Assembly: GCA_963697705.1 (NCBI GenBank)
Contig: CAVOPA010000010.1
Span: 1 to 64,000 of the forward strand
Length of the DNA stretch: 64,000 bases
Origin: CAVUCH01 sp963697705
GTDB lineage: Bacteria; Acidobacteriota; Vicinamibacteria; Vicinamibacterales; JAENWD01
Direction of reading: 5' to 3'
Each line of letters starts with the position of its first letter. The first letter of the stretch is position 1. The notes beneath the pieces are model-generated. The model was not told the DNA's origin. It saw nothing but the letters and a program-made list of their open reading frames with translations, and ran no database searches. Below, piece by piece: positions 55,779 to 64,000 of the stretch. A program made the translations under genes and the position numbers.

Positions 55779-56059
55779 TACTTTGTCAGATCGCAGGAGT
55801 TCGGCCCAGACGCACGTCACTGCGCATCCCGATCGGACGCGCGGGAAACTGCCGCTGCCGCGACGTGTCGGCGGAAGCTCGGGGCCCCACTACGCTACGC
55901 TTCGTCACCCCAAGCGGATTTCTGGCGCTTTCGCGGCAGTTTCCGGATCCTGTGGACGCGCGTCCGGCCGGGGTCCCCGCCGCGCGTTCTCTGCGCGGTG
56001 GGGCGGAGCGGGCTGCTGCGTGACATGTGTCTGGGCCGAGCAGGCGATCTGACAAAGTA
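55779..56059. promoter_or_regulatory. 281-bp nested inverted repeat in the GH3/symporter divergent promoter region
   Basis: Four paired blocks lie in mirror order: 55779-55794 with 56044-56059 (TACTTTGTCAGATCGC, 16/16), 55802-55820 with 56020-56038 (17/19), 55834-55843 with 55957-55966 (CGGACGCGCG) and 55844-55855 with 55933-55944 (GGAAACTGCCGC). The outer block ends 36 bp from the GH3 ATG and 123 bp from the symporter start. No gene lies in the 55744-56182 interval. It probably carries shared operators for the pentoside regulon, though a decayed mobile element is possible. Confidence 0.7.
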
Positions 56060-56182
56060 TTGCTGTTAAGGGCGCCGAGCACTCAGGGCGAAACTCGAAG
56101 GCGTTCGTGATACCGTCGGCGCCGTACGGGCACTGTAACCGGGGTAGCGCGCTTCTATCGATGTCGGCACAGGAGGGGTGAC

Positions 56183-57625
56183 GTGGCGGAGACGGCAGTG
56201 ACGACGAGCGACGCAGGCCAGCGGCTGTCGGTGGTCGAGAAGGTCGGTTACGGCCTCGGCGATATGGCCGCGAACTTCATCTTCCAGACGATGGTGATGT
56301 TCCAGCTGGCGTTTTACACCGACACGTTCGGGATCACCGCCGCTGCCGCGGGGACGCTGCTGGTCGTCGTTCGCGTGTGGGACGCCATCTTCGATCCCCT
56401 CATGGGTGTCGTGGCTGACCGTACGAACACGCGCTGGGGCAAGTTCCGGCCGTGGGTGCTCTGGACGGCCGTGCCCTTCGGGATCATGGGCTTCCTCGCC
56501 TTCATGACCCCCGACCTGAGCCCGGGCGGCAAGCTCGTGTACGCCTACCTGACCTACATCGTCCTGATGATGGTGTACTCGGCCAACAACCTGCCGTATT
56601 CGGCGCTGAGCGGCGTGATGACGGGCGACCTCGGCGAGCGCACGAGCCTGTCGTCGTACCGGTTCGTGTGCGCGATGATCGCGCAGCTCGTGATCCAGGG
56701 GCTCGCGCTGCCGATGGTCCACCACTTCGGCCAGGGCAACAACGCGAAGGGCTACCAGTACACGATCGGCATCTTCTCGGCGCTGGCCGTCGTGCTCTTC
56801 TTCATCACGTTCGCCACGACGAAGGAGCGGATCCTGCCGCCGCCTGGACAGAAGGCCCCGATCAGGCAGCACTTCGCGGACCTGCTGAAGAACGGTCCCT
56901 GGCTCGCGATGTTCGTCCTGACGCTGGTGCTCTTCATCACGCTCTCGATGCGCGGCAGCGTCGTCCCGTACTACTTCAACTACTTCGTCGACAAGGCGAG
57001 CCTTGCGGCACTGCTCGGCGGCTTCGGGGCGAGCGCCACCGAAGAGGGAGCGGTCGTCAGCCTCGGGTTCAGCGTCTTCAACGTGCTGGGCACCCTCGCG
57101 ACGATCGTCGCCATCTTCTTCTCGAAGAGCCTTGCCACCCGCTATGGCAAGCGCAACGTCTTCATCGCCGGGCTCGCCGGGACGATCTTCTTCACTGCCA
57201 CCTTCGCCGTGCTGCCGGCCACCGCGGTCGCGGCGATGTTCGTGTCGGAGATCCTGCGGCAGTTCGCCTACGGGTTCACGATCCCGCTGCTGTGGGCGAT
57301 GATGGCCGACGTCGCGGATTTCTCGGAGTGGAAGACCGGGCGCCGTGCGACCGCGATCGTGTTCTCGGCCATCGTCTTCGCATTGAAGGCGGGGCTGGGC
57401 TTCGGCGGGGCCATCACCGGCTTCGTGCTGTCGCTCTACGGCTACGTCCCCAACGCGGCGCAGGGAGCCACCGCGCTCGACGGCATCCGTCTCACGATGA
57501 GCGTCTTCCCGGCGATCACCTTCGCGATCTGCGCGGCGTGCCTTCTCTTCTACGCGATCGACAAGCGCACCGAGATCCAGATGACCAACGAGCTGGCCGA
57601 GCGGCGGCGAGGTTACGCGTCGTAA
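56183..57625 (+). CDS. GPH-type sugar:cation symporter (MFS)
   Basis: A 480-aa, 12-helix transporter of the glycoside-pentoside-hexuronide family (XynP/MelB-like). It has VEKVGYGLGDMAANFIFQTM at the start, RVWDAIFDPLMGVVADRTNT, RWGKFRPWVLWTAVPFGIMG with the conserved cation-binding region, and PYSALSGVMTGDLGERTSLS. AMMADVADFSEWKTGRRATA lies in the second half. Such symporters import xylosides, arabinosides or galactosides with Na+ or H+. It starts at GTG 56183, with AGGAGGGG 5 bp upstream. The flanking glycosidases point to pentose oligosaccharides. Its last 23 codons are duplicated downstream. Confidence 0.9.
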   Translation: MAETAVTTSDAGQRLSVVEKVGYGLGDMAANFIFQTMVMFQLAFYTDTFGITAAAAGTLLVVVRVWDAIFDPLMGVVADRTNTRWGKFRPWVLWTAVPFGIMGFLAFMTPDLSPGGKLVYAYLTYIVLMMVYSANNLPYSALSGVMTGDLGERTSLSSYRFVCAMIAQLVIQGLALPMVHHFGQGNNAKGYQYTIGIFSALAVVLFFITFATTKERILPPPGQKAPIRQHFADLLKNGPWLAMFVLTLVLFITLSMRGSVVPYYFNYFVDKASLAALLGGFGASATEEGAVVSLGFSVFNVLGTLATIVAIFFSKSLATRYGKRNVFIAGLAGTIFFTATFAVLPATAVAAMFVSEILRQFAYGFTIPLLWAMMADVADFSEWKTGRRATAIVFSAIVFALKAGLGFGGAITGFVLSLYGYVPNAAQGATALDGIRLTMSVFPAITFAICAACLLFYAIDKRTEIQMTNELAERRRGYAS

Positions 57626-57966
57626 CCCCGCCACGTCGGTTGCGCCTTCATCGCTCGCCGCATGTGGGGCAGGGCTTCAGCCCTGCAAATCGGCGCGCGC
57701 AAGCAGGCCTGAAGGCCTGCCCCACATCTACCGCACCGCGACGATCGTCACCGATTCGAGCGACCGACAAGCACACTGAGATCCAGATGACCAACGAGCT
57801 GGCTGAGCGCCGCCGCGGGTACGCGTCATAACCCCGGCCACGTCGGTTGCGTCTTCATCGCTTGGCGCATGTGGGGCAGGGCTTCAGCCCTGCAAATCGG
57901 CGCGGGCAAGCAGGCCTGAAGGCCCGCCCCACATCTACCGCACCGCGACGACCGTCACCGATTTGG
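57555..57966. repeat. 206-bp tandem duplication carrying both gene ends
   Basis: Copy 1 (57555-57760) begins in the last codons of the symporter and ends with a copy of the arabinofuranosidase C-terminus (SVTIVAVR and stop, minus strand). Copy 2 (57761-57966) repeats all of this: a second symporter tail (TEIQMTNELAERRRGYAS and stop at 57831) and the real arabinofuranosidase end. Seven of eight substitutions in the symporter tail are synonymous. Confidence 0.85.
57662..57934. repeat. 66-bp double-hairpin element, copies B (57662-57727) and C (57869-57934)
   Basis: The cores are AGGGCTTCAGCCCT and AGGCCTGAAGGCCT joined by a CAAATCGGCGCG linker, with complementary outer ends ATGTGGGGC/GCCCCACAT. 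The same element lies inverted at 48183-48248. They are part of the 206-bp duplication, between the convergent symporter and arabinofuranosidase genes, where they could serve as terminators. Confidence 0.88.
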
Positions 57967-59531
57967 GCTCCAGCGTCAGCGTGATCTGGCCTCCCTGGAT
58001 CTTCGCCGAGATGGGCTTCGGCGCCACGGTCTTCGGCGCCTCGAACGTGTTCACGCTGTCAACAGCTGGTGCCGTCAGCGTCTCGCCCGTCGCCGATGTG
58101 GCGTTGATGCCGGCGATGCGCGCAGACACGTCGATCGGCCGGGTCGGGTCGAGGTTGGTGAGCGACAGCCACAGCGTGCCGGCCGCGTCCTTCGCCGCGA
58201 TGGCATCCACGCGAGGCAGCGTGACGTCGCCGTGCTGGTAGGTGCCCGGGTCCAACGTGGCCGGCACGAACCTGGACGGGACGAATGTGGCGTCCTGGAA
58301 CGGCACGTACATCCTGAACACGTGGTAGGACGGCGTCAGGACCATCTTCGGCCCGTCGGTGACGACCATCGCCTGCAGCACGTTGACCATCTGCGCGATG
58401 TTGGCCATGCGCACGCGATCGGCATGGCGCGCGAAGATGTTCAGGTTGAGCGCCGCGAGGATGGCGTCGCGCAGGCTGTTCTGCTGCACGAGGAAGCCGG
58501 GGTTGCTGCCTGGCAACGGCGCGTACCACGCGCCCCATTCGTCGACAACGAGGGCGACCTTCTTCTGCGGGTCGTACTTGTCCATGATCGCCGAGTGCTG
58601 CGCGACCAGGTTCTCCATTTCCAGCGTGGACTTGAGGATCTGACTGTATTCCGCCTCTCCGAACCCGACCGACTTGAAGGACGGTGGCCACTTCACCACC
58701 GTGTAGGAGTGCATCGACAGGCCGTCGATGTCCCAACTCCACGTGTGTCCCTGCCAGGCCTTCATGATCGTGTCGGTCCACTCGGTCCACCGCGGCTCGG
58801 CGCCGCCGGGCCCGACCGCGATTTTCAGCATCTTGTTCGTATCCTGCTGCGCGGGATTGAAGTTCCTGACGAAGCGGCTGTAGATCTTGAGCTGGCTCAG
58901 GTAGTACTCGGGCGACATGTTGCCGCCGCAGTCCCAGCTCTCGTTGCCGATACCGAGAAAGGCGATCTTGTACGGCGCGGCGTGCCCGTTCGCCGTCCGC
59001 TCCTTCGCCAGGGCCGTCGGCTGCGCGGTGGTCAGGTACTCCAGCCACTCGGCCGCCTCCTGTGGCGTGCCCGACCCGACGTTGACCGACAGGTAGGCCT
59101 CGCTCCCGATCTGATCGACGAAGTCCATGAACTCGTGCGTGCCGAACGTGTTCGGTTCGACCACGCCGCCCCAGTTCGGATTGAGCGATGCCGCGCGCTC
59201 CCGCCCGACGCCCTTGCGCCAGTGGTACTCGTCGGCGAAACACCCGCCGGGCCAGCGCACGTTCGGCACCTTCAGCGCCTTGAGCGCGGCGACGACGTCG
59301 TTGCGGATGCCGCGGGTGTTGGGGATGGGCGAGGACGGGCCCGACCCAGACGCCCTCGTAGATACCCTTGCCGAGATGCTCGGCGAACTGGCCGAAGATC
59401 TGGCGATCGATCTTCGCTCCGGCTTTCGACGCGTCGACCGACAGTTGCACCGTGTCGCCGGCCGCCGGGTGGGCGCGGAGCAGAGTGAACGCGAGCACGA
59501 CTGGCAGGGCGAAACGAGCGGGATGCGGCAT
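57935..59531 (-). CDS. Secreted GH51 alpha-L-arabinofuranosidase, one frameshift
   Basis: A GH51 enzyme of about 530 aa with a signal peptide (RFALPVVLAFTLLRAHPAAG). It continues QLSVDASKAGAKIDRQIFGQ, FAEHLGKGIYEGVWVGP, NVRWPGGCFADEYHWRKGVG, the acid/base GIGNESWDCGG, and the nucleophile Glu in LVVDEWGAWYAP. The frame changes at 59337-59342 (GGGCCC); one extra base separates EGVWVGP from SSPIPNTRGIRNDVVAALKA. With correction the protein is complete. It removes arabinose side chains from arabinoxylan or arabinan, probably in the periplasm or outside. It converges with the symporter gene, and its last codons lie in the tandem duplication. Confidence 0.88.
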
Positions 59532-59638
59532 CGAGTGTTCCTCCGGAAATCAGCGAGTGTACTTCACGTTCGAACACCGCGATCGCTGCCGCGTTGATAC
59601 GAGACGGGCGGTCGGGTTCGCACGCGAGAACTCCGTGG

Positions 59639-59983
59639 TCAGCCCCGCGGACGGAGACGCGAGGCGATGAACGCGGCGAGAAGGAAGGGCGCGCCGAGGA
59701 CCGACGCCAGGAGAACCATGAGCGGCCAGAGCCCGCCGATCTCGCCGCTGCGGAGCATCATGACCGTGACCTGGCTCGGCACGATGAGGCCCGTCCAGTA
59801 CCACTCCCGGCGTCCGGCGAAGTAGCCGATCACGGCTGCCGCGGCCAGAGCCGCCGGCAGCCCCGCCGACCAGTACAGCGCGCTGTCCCAGGCTTCCCGC
59901 CGGCCGCCGATGGCCCCGACCACGAGCTCGAGAGCAGCGCCGGTCGCGACCGAGGCGATGATGGCGTGATGCCGCGCGCGCAT
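59639..59983 (-). CDS. Small four-helix membrane protein
   Basis: A 114-aa hydrophobic protein with four predicted helices: HAIIASVATGAALELVVGAI, SALYWSAGLPAALAAAAVIG, YWTGLIVPSQVTVMMLRSG and LWPLMVLLASVLGAPFLLAA. It has short basic loops and a C-terminal RLRPRG. I recognise no named family. Its ATG is 6 bp after the corrected stop of the beta-helix gene (59990-59992), so it is likely translated from the same mRNA. Function unknown. Confidence 0.65.
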   Translation of the reverse strand: MRARHHAIIASVATGAALELVVGAIGGRREAWDSALYWSAGLPAALAAAAVIGYFAGRREWYWTGLIVPSQVTVMMLRSGEIGGLWPLMVLLASVLGAPFLLAAFIASRLRPRG

Positions 59984-59989
59984 GGTATA

Positions 59990-61874
59990 TCAGCGCGTCC
60001 CACCCTCCGCACGGAGGGGATGCGCGCCGGGCGACCTGGCGTCCTGCTCGCTCCAGCCGAGAATCGAGAGGACGGCCGGCGGCACCGCCTGCACGCGTCT
60101 ATTTCCCGGCAGCGCGCGGAACAGTTCGTAGCGGCCAAGGTCGGGACTCTTGAACACGGACTGCGGAGCGAGGTCGAGAAACTGCCCGCCCGCCTCGAAC
60201 GACCGGCGCGAGGGTGCGGAACTCCTCGAGCGAGGCCGCCGTGGTCATGCAGGTATCGCTCGCCGCCGGGCTCCACACCGCGAACGGAGGAGCGCTCCTG
60301 GCGCCACCTTCAGCCACTCGGGCCTGACGCACGTACACGTTCCCATCCACTTGCGTAGCCTGAGGGCGCGACAACTTCTCACAGAGCGCCTTCGGCTGCT
60401 CGAACCGGAGCAGCGGCTGCGTGTAGCCGTCGCTGGCGACGAGCAGGTTGTTCACGAAGACGTGCCCCTCACGCTCCTGCACGTCGGGGCCCGTGGACGG
60501 ATGCCAGCCGAAATGGTCGCCGGTCGCGCTGCGCTCGTTGCGCTCGAAGGAGGCCGGCGTGTCGACGAACGTGTTGTTGTAGACGCCCACGTCGGCGGAG
60601 TTGAGCACGCGGATGCCCTTGTTGCAGCGCACAAAGAGGTTGCCGGCGACGATCGCGCCGCGCGAGATCTCGAAGAAGAAGCCGTCCTGCGCGTTCTCGA
60701 TCCGGTTGTTGACGAAGACGCCGTCGCGGTTGCCCACGTCGTACCAGATGCCGTTCGAGTTCGGGTTGTCGACGACGAGGTTGTCGCGGCACGTCACCCG
60801 CCGCGTCTGGTTGAAGATCTTGACCGCTGCGGGGTAGTAACCGGTGAGCGCCTCGATGTTGTTGCGGCGGATGATGTTCCGCTCGAGCAGGACGTCCGAG
60901 GATCCGATGACGTAAATCCCCTCGGTGCTGGTGTCGCTGATGAGGGAGTTCCGGATGACGAGGCCGTCGCCGCGGAAGTAGCCCGCCACGCGGGAACAGT
61001 AGGAGATGGTGACGTTCTCGAGCACCGTGCCGACGACTTCCTTGCCGAATGTGGACGGATCCGCGAGGCCCACCGGCTCGTCGGTCGGTTCGTCGGCGGC
61101 CGTGAACCGCTTCTTGCCTTCGACCTCGAGCGCGCGCCAGGCGTACTGCGTGAAGGTGATGCCCCGGATCGTCGGGCCCTTGCGATCGGACGTCTTGTCG
61201 TGGACCGCCTGGCTCGTGCGGACGAGCGCGCTGTCGAAGGCCGTGATCTCCACCTCGCGACCTGCCGGATCGACGCCGATGTACACCTGGCCCTTCTCGT
61301 AGTCGATGTAGTACGAGCCCTCGTCGACCTCGCCCTCCCACCCGGCCGACTGCAGTAGCCGGCCGTCGACGAAGACCATGTCGTTGTTGAACCGGTGCAG
61401 CGGCGTCCGCATGCCCTCGCGATCGCGCTGCCACCAGCCGAGCGGCTTCGCGGGAAAGAGTCGCGCCCACGACGTCTTCCACAGGTTGTTCCTGAGCGGC
61501 TGCCACTTGCTGGCCACCTGGGTTCCCTTGAGGATGGGACGCTCGTCTTTGTACGGCTGTAGCGTGATCCCCTGGTTCAGAAGAAGTCCCCCGGTGCGGT
61601 AAATGCCGCCGCGCAGGATGATGGCGTCACCCGTCACGACCTTTGCGATCGCCGTCTCGAGCGACGTCGGCTGGTTCAACGTATCGCCGGGCGCATCGGC
61701 GCGACCGTCGGGTGCGACGTAGTAGACGTGCGGGGCCTTCGGTATTTCGTATGTCTGCTGGATCGGGCCATAGGGCCCGCCAGATGGCTGCGCGCCCACG
61801 GGCGCCACGGCCCCGAGCAGCAAGCCGATGATCGCGGGCAGGAGGGAACGCTGAATCTCTTGAGGGGAACGCAT
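59990..61874 (-). CDS. Secreted right-handed beta-helix protein (pectate-lyase-like), one late frameshift
   Basis: About 627 aa with a signal peptide (QRSLLPAIIGLLLGAVAPVG). The start is HVYYVAPDGRADAPGDTLNQ and IILRGGIYRTGGLLLNQGIT, typical of parallel beta-helix/DUF1565-like proteins. Repeating coils follow (TVLENVTISYCSRVAGYFRG, LLERNIIRRNNIEALTGYYP, GIWYDVGNRDGVFVNNRIEN, RVLNSADVGVYNNTFVDTPA). Near 60203 one extra base changes the frame; on the corrected frame the protein continues FEAGGQFLDLAPQSVFKSPD and stops at 59990-59992. It lies in the arabinoxylan locus and could be a polysaccharide lyase or side-chain hydrolase; no active site is identified. ATG 61874 has AAAGGA 6 bp upstream. 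Confidence 0.78.
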
Positions 61875-61923
61875 CGTGTGTCCTTTGGCTGACCTTAACC
61901 ATGGATGACGATATACCTCTTTT

Positions 61924-61958
61924 GGCTGGCGGCTGGCGGCTGGCGGCTGGCGGCTGGC
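61924..61958. repeat. Heptanucleotide tandem repeat (GGCTGGC x5)
   Basis: Five identical 7-bp units lie between divergent genes (61874 and 62014). The same unit is seen at 2914-2948. Confidence 0.85.
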
Positions 61959-62013
61959 GGCGCGATGCACGGGGGCACTGGCCGCGGCAAACGCCAGGCT
62001 CTAAGATCGGAGC

Positions 62014-62529
62014 ATGCCGTCAGCACTCGCCGACTTGCTGCGCCACACCCTCGCCACGCTCGCGTACCGGGCTGAGAAGGCGCTCCGCGATCCGCCGCCC
62101 GGCTTCGAGAGCTTCCGCCCGGCCCCTCACTGCCGGTCGGCACTGGCGATCGTCGCGCACATGGGCGACCTCATGGAGTGGGGCGAGCGCATGACGCACG
62201 GGGAGCGCCGCTGGGAGAACGTGCCGCAGACATCCTGGGATGCAGCTGGCGACCGGTTCTTCCGTGCCCTCGCAGCACTCGACGCCGCTCTCGCGGCAGA
62301 CGTCACGGCGACGCTGCCCCTCGAGGTGATCTTCCAGGGGCCGGTCGCTGATGCGCTGGCACATGTGGGCCAGTTGACGATGATGCGCGGCATGGCCGGG
62401 TCCCCGATTCGACCCGAGAGCTACGCGCGCGCCAGAATCGCCGCCGGACGTGTCGGACGCGACCAGGATCGGGAGCGTGTGGAGTTCGATGGCGACGCGA
62501 GCCCGCAGATCCAGTCGAACCAGCCCTGA
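62014..62529 (+). CDS. DinB-like four-helix-bundle protein
   Basis: A 171-aa protein with the DinB/YfiT pattern: helix 1 (ALADLLRHTLATLAYRAEKA), a first metal histidine in SALAIVAHMGDLMEWGERM, and helix 3 (AAGDRFFRALAALDAALAAD). A second histidine lies in DALAHVGQLTMMRGMAG. Members often act as metal-dependent thiol transferases or stress proteins, but many have no known role. ATG 62014 is the only good start. It sits between the beta-helix and xylanase genes on the plus strand, without an obvious functional link to them. Confidence 0.75.
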   Translation: MPSALADLLRHTLATLAYRAEKALRDPPPGFESFRPAPHCRSALAIVAHMGDLMEWGERMTHGERRWENVPQTSWDAAGDRFFRALAALDAALAADVTATLPLEVIFQGPVADALAHVGQLTMMRGMAGSPIRPESYARARIAAGRVGRDQDRERVEFDGDASPQIQSNQP

Positions 62530-62563
62530 ATCATCGATCACCGCGCGAATCGAAGGTCACACA

Positions 62564-63683
62564 ATGAGCCGATCCAGCAGCGCCTTTGTGCGTCGTGTTC
62601 GCGGCAGCCGCGACGTTCGGGGCCGCGCCGACGACTGAGCTGAAGTCCCTGGTCCCACCCGGGCTGCGGATCGGCGCCGCACTCAACCAGGCTCAGAGCG
62701 ACGGCAAGGACGCCGCCGCCGCCGCCATCGTCCTGCGGCAGTTCAACTCGATCAGCCCTGAGAACCTGCTCAAGTGGGAGTCGGTTCACCCGGGACCCGA
62801 CCGGTTCGATTTCGAACCGGCCGACCGGTACGTGGAGTTCGGCCGGACCCAGGGGATGTTCGTCGTGGGCCACGTGCTGTTGTGGCACCAGCAGACGCCC
62901 CCCTGGGTCTTCGCCGGCGAGGGCGGAAAGAAGGCCGATCGTGAGACCCTGCTCGCCCGTCTCCAGAGCCACATCACCGCGGTTGTCGGCCGGTACCGCG
63001 GCAAGATCGGCGGGTGGGACGTCGTCAACGAGGCGCTCGACGAAGACGGGACGCTGCGGCGGACGCCGTGGCTCGAGGCCATCGGCGAGGACTACATCGC
63101 CACGGCCTTCGAGTTTGCGCACGCAGCCGACCCTGACGCCGAGCTCTATTACAACGACTACAACCTGTGGAAGCCGGCGAAGCGGGACGCCGCCGTCAGA
63201 CTGGTGCAGGGCCTGAAGGCGAAGGGCCTGCGTGTCGACGGAATCGGTGAACAGGGCCACTGGGGCATCGACGAGCCGCCGCTGACGGCGATCGACGAGG
63301 TGCTCGGCGCCATCCGCGCGTCTGGCACGAGGGCGCTCATCACCGAGCTGGACATCGACGTCCTGCCCCGCGACCCCGACATGTGGGGAGCGGACCTCTC
63401 GAAGCAGTCGAAGATCCGCGCGGCCACCAACATCTACCCGAACGGCCTGCCGGCGGCGATGCAGGAGCGGCTCGCGCGCCGCTACGCGGATCTGTTCAAC
63501 CTGTTCCTGAAGCACGACGTCGGACGCGTGACCTTCTGGGGCGTCACCGACGCCACGTCGTGGCTGCACAATTTCCCGATCCCCGGGCGGGTCAACTACC
63601 CACTGCTCTGGGACCGGGACGGCCGTGAGAAGCCAGCGTTCGAGGCCGTCGCCGCGGTGCTCCGGAAGCACGCCGGGCGCTGA
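62564..63683 (+). CDS. GH10 endo-1,4-beta-xylanase, probable frameshift in the signal peptide
   Basis: The catalytic barrel is complete: ENLLKWESVHPGPDRFDFEP, VVGHVLLWHQQTPPWVF, the acid/base Glu in GGWDVVNEALDEDG (63030), and YYNDYNLWKPAKRDA. The nucleophile Glu is in ALITELDIDVLPRD (63345), and VTFWGVTDATSWLHNFPIPG follows near the end. The readable frame begins at TTG 62586 with half a signal peptide. ATG 62564 has GAAGG 7 bp upstream and, if one T of the TTT at 62585-62587 is dropped, gives MSRSSSALCVVFAAAATFGA, a normal signal peptide. It hydrolyses the xylan backbone outside the cytoplasm and partners the GH51 and GH3 enzymes nearby. Confidence 0.9.
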
Positions 63684-63694
63684 CCTTCGGGCCG

Positions 63695-64000
63695 CTACGT
63701 CAGAATGCCCGCTCCCAGCGCGAGCAGTCGCAGGCCGTTGCGTTGCGCGCGCTCTGCATCCTCAGTTGCGATTCGCACGACGCGATGTCCGCGCTCTTCG
63801 AGCATGGCCACCCACGCGTCGGCCACCGGCACGGCCCCGACTATGGCCCACCGCTCATCGTGAGACGACGGCGGCCAATCCGAGAGATCGGCGCCGATGA
63901 TGGCGCCGACCAGGAACGCAAGCCGATCGTCAGGCGCGGTGACATCGGCGAGTTGATCCAGGCGCAGTTCGAACAGCGCGCGAGGCAGCCCGACGCGCGC
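63695..64000 (-). CDS. 2-dehydro-3-deoxygalactonokinase-like protein, C-terminal part (cut by window end)
   Basis: On the minus strand the frame reads from the window edge through LPRALFELRLDQLADVTAPD, DRLAFLVGAIIGADLSDWPP, ERWAIVGAVPVADAWVAMLE and AERAQRNGLRLLALGAGILT to a TAG at 63695. The FELR...L.G..IGA pattern followed by a G(A)xPxAxxW segment and a C-terminal GLxxLA matches the end of DgoK-type sugar-acid kinases. The ATP and substrate motifs lie outside the window. If right, it phosphorylates 2-keto-3-deoxy sugar acids, fitting pentose/uronate catabolism next to xylan enzymes. It converges with the xylanase gene, 11 bp apart. Confidence 0.6.
   Translation of the reverse strand, partial: ARVGLPRALFELRLDQLADVTAPDDRLAFLVGAIIGADLSDWPPSSHDERWAIVGAVPVADAWVAMLEERGHRVVRIATEDAERAQRNGLRLLALGAGILT

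Noticed and set aside
55779..56059. Insertion sequence bounded by the 16-bp inverted repeats
   Set aside because: No transposase frame inside and no target-site duplication; kept as a regulatory or inverted-duplication candidate instead.
56066..57634. 522-aa minus-strand frame opposite the symporter
   Set aside because: Extreme Arg/Glu/His composition with no domain; the plus-strand GPH transporter is clear.
4067..62587. Programmed ribosomal frameshifting at the eight frame changes
   Set aside because: Sites lack slippery heptamers and conserved downstream structures, and the genes are unrelated; indel error or mutation is simpler.

Overview
The window is GC-rich bacterial DNA. Its gene content points to Acidobacteriota, most likely a Vicinamibacteria-like lineage. 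The reasons are two ADOP-type (MacB/FtsX-like) permeases, one paired with PadR, many Hanks-type Ser/Thr kinases fused to TPR, WD40/TolB-like or AAA modules, secreted TPR proteins, and an arabinoxylan-degradation locus. The taxonomy is inferred from content, because no rRNA or tRNA gene is visible.

Layout. 1-11 kb: a kinase remnant, a kinase-TPR receptor, a PadR/ADOP-permease unit, a second ADOP permease and a secreted TPR protein. 11-22 kb: a cell-surface polysaccharide region with a YfhO-like membrane protein, a deacetylase/methyltransferase fusion, GT2 enzymes, and two methyltransferase proteins ending in coiled coils. 22.4-24.7 kb: a gene graveyard (glycosyltransferase, secreted protein, two kinase shells). 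24.7-34.3 kb: a secreted duplicated-domain protein, a kinase-AAA-TPR regulator embedded in palindromic repeats, a small HTH protein, a kinase/beta-propeller gene and a HEAT protein. 34.6-42.1 kb: addB and addA. 42.3-52.4 kb: GNAT, epimerase, DapA-like, methyltransferase, amidohydrolase, CorA, aminopeptidase and a secreted duplicated-domain protein. 52.5-64 kb: PEP-mutase-like protein, then GH3, GPH symporter, GH51, beta-helix protein, DinB, GH10 and the 3' end of a DgoK-like kinase. The last group reads as xylan/arabinan cleavage, pentose or oligoside uptake, and sugar-acid catabolism.

Two kinds of gene damage should be kept apart. About eight genes have one clean frame change, mostly in short homopolymers, with full domain sequence on both sides. 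These look like sequencing or assembly indels. A second set (22.4-24.5 kb, 11.1 kb, 33.1 kb, 48.3 kb, 0.2 kb) carries several frameshifts and large deletions and is real decay.

The most unusual content is in the repeats. There are period-7 tandem arrays at about ten loci, each with its own sequence. There is a BIME-like family of GCCCGCC-TGAA-GGCGGGC hairpins that is also inserted in frame inside addB, and a second 66-bp double-hairpin element in three copies. A 281-bp nested palindrome sits exactly between the divergent GH3 and symporter genes, and a 206-bp tandem duplication contains both gene ends of a convergent pair.
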